From Owenia fusiformis (Eukaryota > Annelida > Polychaeta > Sabellida > Oweniidae), in contig CAIIXF020000005.1 in NCBI GenBank assembly GCA_903813345.2, positions 4,116,375 through 4,180,374 on the forward strand: a stretch of 64,000 bases of DNA. Direction: 5' to 3'. The notes below the pieces were generated by a model, which saw nothing but the letters and a program-made list of their open reading frames with translations, searched no databases and had not been told where the DNA came from. Below, piece by piece: positions 60,236 to 64,000 of the stretch. How positions within the stretch are numbered: the stretch's first letter is position 1; each line of letters starts with the position of its first letter. Both the position numbers and the translations under genes were made by a program.

Positions 60236-60457
60236 ATGAGATTTGGTTTAATTGAGAAAATTGTAACTCACAAATTCAAAAGTAAATTGGATGCCTGGGC
60301 TATTGTGTCTTTATTTCCACTGCCAGAAGAGATATATTCCTTCTTTCATTCTCATAACATTAAATGTGATACTAAAATATATCACTTGTCTCTTTTGAGC
60401 AAACCCTTAGCTGTAGCTGTTGAAGGAGATAGAGTTTGGTGTGTAAATTACAAATAA
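60236..60457 (+). pseudogene. Transposon protein C-terminal remnant
   Basis: A 73-codon frame reads MRFGLIEKIVTHKFKSKLDA through LLSKPLAVAVEGDRVWCVNY. The layout R-(F/Y)-G-x-I at the start and LS-x-P-L-x-x-A...D-x-x-W-x-x-N at the end resembles a small beta-rich C-terminal domain seen in transposon-encoded proteins of marine invertebrates. That comparison is from memory and uncertain. Its position before the right TIR suits the C-terminus of the element's own protein. Confidence 0.4.
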
Positions 60458-61114
60458 GATGAAGAGTTATCCTTTTAGTTATATGTATATTGTTGTACAT
60501 GGCTAGCATATTATTTATTACGATAAAAAGACTAAATGATTTCAGTAAGTACACATAAGTAATTGCTTCTGTTGATTTGTCCACTTAGGAATACAATTTC
60601 AATTGTGATGATTATCTATACCTCCCAAAAGTATGCAAACATATTGAATAAATATAAAACTAATTTTAGAATTAATTTATTTTAATAAATCATAGTGGAT
60701 TTAATTATGAAATTACTTAATTGCTGTATTGGAACACTGTACTAATAATCTATAAAAACAAAAACAATAAGTATAAGGCAATCAAGAGATCAAATACATG
60801 TTAAAATGCAATCAAGGATTAAGAAAATGAAGTTTTATGTTTTACTACCGATTCACACCAAACTTTCAGTGTGACTTGGTATGAATTTTTGTTTGTAGAG
60901 ATCAAAGGGATTAAATTTGATTTTCATACCATCTCACACCAGCAGTATGGTGTGACTCAGTGTTGAACAGCAGGGGTTTAATCTCTTAATCCTTTCATAC
61001 CAAGTCACACCAGTTTTATGGTGTGACTTGGTGTTAGATGGTAGTAAAATTATTTTTCATACCAATTAACACCAGAAATCTCCTATTCACACCAAACCCT
61101 GATTACTAGTGAAC

Positions 61115-62137
61115 AGAAATGGACATTATACCTAATATTTTCAATTTCTATCCTCATTGCTACAGATGATGAACAATGCAAAAGTAATAAATAGTTCTGG
61201 CATTCATTTTGTGGTAAAAGCTTTTAATCTGTGATCATCCATTAGACAATTCATTCCCATTTCTACAAATCTCAATTTGAAAATTTTTATGATTACAACA
61301 CTCCTTTCATCAAGATTTGAAAGTTTTATGTATTTTTGTGTGTTATGTTGTATAAATCACCTTTTCGGAATTCATTAAAATTGCATTTATGAGAGAAATG
61401 AAAAATTTCAGTAGTCATTTGTCATTTGATTGGTCGATTAATAATTGTCATCAATTTACCTATTATAAACTGAAAATATTATTACTGAGATTCATAGGAT
61501 TGTAAACAATGTAATTTAACTTTGGGAAGGCTTCCAATAAATTATCCAGTAGTCTAAGTAGGTGAGCCTCAATATGATTAGTAAAGCCTGAAAGTAATGT
61601 CAACTTATACTTACTCCCTGGGACCTACAGGTAATCCATTGTCTATTATATTTGTGATTTATTTGATTTTGTGAGTGTAGGTAATTTTGGGACACGTGAG
61701 CTTGAAGCAGTCCATAGACAGTAAAGATATTTCTCTATGTCACCATGATTTTTCTATGAGGTATTAGGAGTGCTACATCATAGCTGAGTTGTCAATTTTT
61801 ATATTGTATTTGAAGTTTTTAGTTTAGATTCTGCTGATTGAAAAATTGAGTGTCATTTACGGAATTGAAATTTGGCAGTATATATTTTCATTACCCTATA
61901 ATGAAATTGTGCTAACTTTTATTACTTTTAGTTAAATGAAAGCTTATTGAAAGCACAAATCGATCAGCATTGTAATGTTAACATACAGCCAACTAGTATT
62001 AGCTGTTCAATTTTATTATAAGATCAAAGTCTTCATTTACTTGTCACTTCCAAATTAATGATGATTCTTTATTGATGTAACCTTAATCTGTAATTAGTAC
62101 AGCGGGAAAGTGATGTCTTTTCAGTAGATGTGTTTTG
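61115..62137. other. Intronic non-coding DNA
   Basis: No supported exon or repeat. Confidence 0.5.
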
Positions 62138-62445
62138 ACATACGCAAAGCTCTATTTAGTGATATTTTTATTACAAATATGGCGATCAATCCAATGTCTG
62201 GCAACCTTTGCAAAAAATCTAGGCAGTGGTATTCTTAGTCTAGTCGTCGCTTTGTGTTTTATTATCATTCTGCATCGTAACTCTATGCGTTTGGGTCTTA
62301 AAACGTCAGCAGAAATACATATCCAGATGATAATCAAGTGAATTAGATTTTTCGAAAACTGTGTCCTGCAAAGGATATAAAACCGTGTATTAACATGCTC
62401 AAAAATGTGTCTGTGCACGTCAATATCAAGATAAATTAATGCGGT
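62138..62445. repeat. Dispersed ~330-bp repeat, copy 2
   Basis: It matches 5261-5590 in the same orientation. The segment after AGGCAGTG differs (GTATTCTTAGTCTAGTCGTC here), indicating an internal indel. The open frames across it on both strands are not credible genes. Confidence 0.8.
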
Positions 62446-62912
62446 GTTTAAAACACATACCTAATCTACAGACAGCAGCTTGTCATTCACATATACATGC
62501 TTAGCAAACATAGCAAAATGATCTGAATTTTGGTATTTTGTTCGAGAGCTAGTAATGATCATTACGTGTATTCATGATAAGTGTTCATCAGACTTTGCGC
62601 ATGCTCGGGAGAAAATCATTAACCAATCAAGTTTATAAATTAATTTTGCACATGAGTCTTACAAGGGTGTAGAAATTTGTACTTATAAACAAACCAATTT
62701 GAGATATCAGATGGAGAAATCTGACGATCTACAGAAACTCACTTCAAAAAATCAAATGCGCACTGATGGCTTATTCTACTATGCTGGGATTTAAGATGTT
62801 CAGTATAGCTAAAGTCTTTTATGCAAGATCAACTGAAACATGCTGCCTAGACTTGATTTTATTACTGTTTGCAACATTTATGTTCCCAATCAATCTTATC
62901 GAAAGAACATAC

Positions 62913-63162
62913 CCCATCATAAGCTGTACTGCCTTGGAGATATGCTGCATATTGCTTTGTCTCATCCAATGGTGGATTATAATAACCACCATGTGTTTTG
63001 TTGTCACCTATTGTCAATTCTTCTACTGTGCTATTCACTTCAGCCGCCACATAATACAAAAGGTTATTGGCCTTTGCAGAGTAATAATCGAGATCTTCAA
63101 ATTCTTTAAGGGTTTGACGCCTCCTCCTTTTTGTCGATTTGTCTTCTATTAAGATTTTATAT
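62913..63162 (-). CDS. Receptor-type tyrosine phosphatase-like, membrane-proximal FN3 exon
   Basis: This exon of 250 bases is bounded by a TTGCCTTGTAG acceptor before 63162 and a GTATGT donor after 62913. Its first base completes an Arg codon from the preceding exon, and it ends in phase 0. It encodes YKILIEDKSTKRRRRQTLKE, then NNLLYYVAAEVNSTVEELTI and GDNKTHGGYYNPPL...YLQG. The YxAAE...(T/I)IGDNKT..G(Y/F)(Y/W)NPPL pattern is the hallmark of the last FN3 module of PTPRM/PTPRK-type receptor phosphatases, and KRRRRQ sits where those proteins carry a furin-type cleavage site. Two N-x-S/T sequons are visible (NST, NKT). Family membership is inferred from this pattern alone. Confidence 0.82.
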
Positions 63163-63471
63163 CTACAAGGCAAATTTCAGATCATGTTTAATGAATATCA
63201 AAGTACATTTCATATGAAGATTGAAATATTCCTACAATTATAATTAAGATATTACAGTGTAATTGTGGTTTATAATCATTACCACCTATCAGTATCACAT
63301 ATTACTTATTATTAATTTTAAAAGGATTTTGCAAAATGTGATGAATGATGATTGGAAAACATTGGAGCGTACAACTATTCATTCTGAAAAAAACTCAAAA
63401 CCTTTAGAAACACCAGATAACAGATGAATAAAATGTTTGAATGTAACATTTGGAATATCTTGGAACTTTAC

Positions 63472-63574
63472 CTTGTCTTTATGTCCATTTTATTTGTATT
63501 AAATGAGAACCTTATTGTTTTCTGAAATCGCTGGGCACTTTGCACAACTTCTTTCAGTTCATCAAAAGGAGGAG
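63472..63574 (-). CDS. Receptor-type tyrosine phosphatase-like, FN3 N-terminal exon
   Basis: This exon of 103 bases runs from a CCAATTTCAG acceptor to ACAAG|GTAAAG. It enters in phase 1 and leaves in phase 2. Joined to its neighbours it reads PPPFDELKEVVQSAQRFQKT followed by IRFSFNTNKMDIKTR. The PP start at a phase-1 border is typical of the first strand of an FN3 module, which is completed by the next exon. The 309-base intron to the next exon has no features. Confidence 0.75.
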
Positions 63575-63904
63575 CTGAAATTGGAGAATTGTTACATATC
63601 TGCATCCAGTGTCCTGTATATATATATATATTTATTGTTTAGCTTGTAATAATGGATTAAAATGTGCTGCAGTAGTTTGCAGGTAGCAATACCTACAAAG
63701 TGACTTTGTTATTGATGGAAAAATGTGTTCAATTAAGTGAGGAATCAATTCAACTGTTACAAATTTGGGGCCAGTTTGCTTTTAAATGCAAAAATGGTAC
63801 CAATTTACTAACCCAAAATTTCAAATTGTAAATCTGAAAAGAAAACAAGCTAAAAACACCCAAGAATTAAAAAATAGAATCAAGAATTAAAAATAGGAGC
63901 GTAC

Positions 63905-64000
63905 GTATAGCAGCTGTGCAGAACTGTCTAGAGGCTGTCTCCCCATACCCAGCTCTGGTAGCAGCAGTGACATCACAATCATAACATGTTTCTCCAATTA
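63905..64000 (-). CDS. Receptor-type tyrosine phosphatase-like, end of upstream FN3 module (partial)
   Basis: The exon runs off the window edge. It reads IGETCYDCDVTAATRAGYGE then TASRQFCTAAI and ends in phase 1 at C|GTACGC (63905). The Y-x-C-x-V-x-A-x-T-x-AGYG pattern is the F and G strand region of an FN3 domain. Phase-1 splicing to the exon at 63574 recreates a Pro codon and gives PPPF, an uninterrupted FN3-FN3 linker. The 330-base intron between them is otherwise unremarkable. Confidence 0.7.

Larger units (their letters stand above)
58309..61111. mobile_element. CACTA (EnSpm) element with ~265-bp TIRs
   Basis: The termini are CACTAGTAATCAGGGTTTGG and its reverse complement, flanked by AAC at 58306-58308 and 61112-61114, a 3-bp duplication as expected for CACTA. 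TIRs run 58309-58580 and 60845-61111. They are crowded with subterminal motifs of the type TGGTGTGACTTGGT and ACACCAAGTCACACC. Together, CACTA ends, TSD length and subterminal repeats make the class call firm. The interior holds a 161-bp tandem array (59158-59737) and decayed coding fragments (59869-60457). At 2.8 kb it is too small for a complete transposase. Confidence 0.92.
55377..62912 (-). other. 7.5-kb intron of the receptor gene, transposon-rich
   Basis: This is the intron between the FN3 exon and the transmembrane exon: GTATGT after 62913 and AG before 55376. It contains a Helitron-like fragment, a PIF/Harbinger MITE, a CACTA element and a dispersed repeat, annotated separately. An additional small exon inside cannot be excluded, but the flanking phases (0/0) already match. 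Confidence 0.6.

Noticed and set aside
62766-63152. 128-codon plus-strand frame
   Set aside because: It is antisense to the receptor FN3 exon at 62913-63162, which has proper splice sites and a family pattern.

Overview
The window is AT-rich, gene-poor animal genomic DNA. It carries spliced exons with GT/AG borders, many transposon families, non-LTR retrotransposon pieces and tRNA-like SINE heads. Exon style, a PTPRM/PTPRK-like receptor phosphatase fragment and abundant hairpin-ended elements suggest an aquatic invertebrate, most likely a lophotrochozoan such as a bivalve. That placement is inference; no species marker was recognised.

The only convincing host gene is on the minus strand at the right edge. 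Four exons (63905-64000, partial; 63472-63574; 62913-63162; 55189-55376) join in frame. They encode the end of one fibronectin type III (FN3) module, a second FN3-like module with a poly-basic cleavage-type site, then a juxtamembrane and transmembrane segment. This is a receptor-type tyrosine phosphatase-like ectodomain. Its 7.5 kb intron (55377-62912) is packed with transposons. The phosphatase domain was not found and, if present, lies at lower coordinates.

Region by region: (1) 321-20745 is a diverged direct tandem duplication of a segment of about 10.2 kb (unit A about 321-10498, unit B about 10502-20745). The units differ by transposon insertions, so each serves as the empty-site control for the other. 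Unit A carries a 5'-truncated non-LTR retrotransposon with an intact 425-codon reverse transcriptase frame. Unit B carries a 2.2 kb Helitron-like insertion, a long-TIR foldback element and an inverted repeat complex. (2) 20791-25900 holds another Helitron-like element, a GGTACC-rich patch and short repeats. (3) 25920-34139 holds a minus-strand LINE tail, TA-flanked long-TIR elements, a hAT MITE nested inside another foldback element, a dead mariner and small foldbacks. (4) 34140-44515 is mostly unique AT-rich DNA with an amplified Helitron-like array at 39110-41032. (5) 44517-46227 has paired SINE-like tRNA heads and a GC-rich 12/24-bp satellite. (6) 47285-53160 holds another MITE, another Helitron-like element and a composite Tc1-like element that contains a TTAA-flanked piggyBac-like MITE. 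(7) 55189-64000 is the receptor gene with its intronic Helitron-like fragment, PIF/Harbinger MITE and a complete-ended 2.8 kb CACTA element.

The most distinctive theme is a non-autonomous Helitron-like family with at least seven occurrences. Its ends are TC...CTAG, its 3' end has a hairpin whose stem shows compensatory base changes, and its body is built from about 130-bp modules containing GTCC/GTCT runs and AAATGGC-GCCATTTT motifs. Most open reading frames in the window fall inside such repeats and are not genes.
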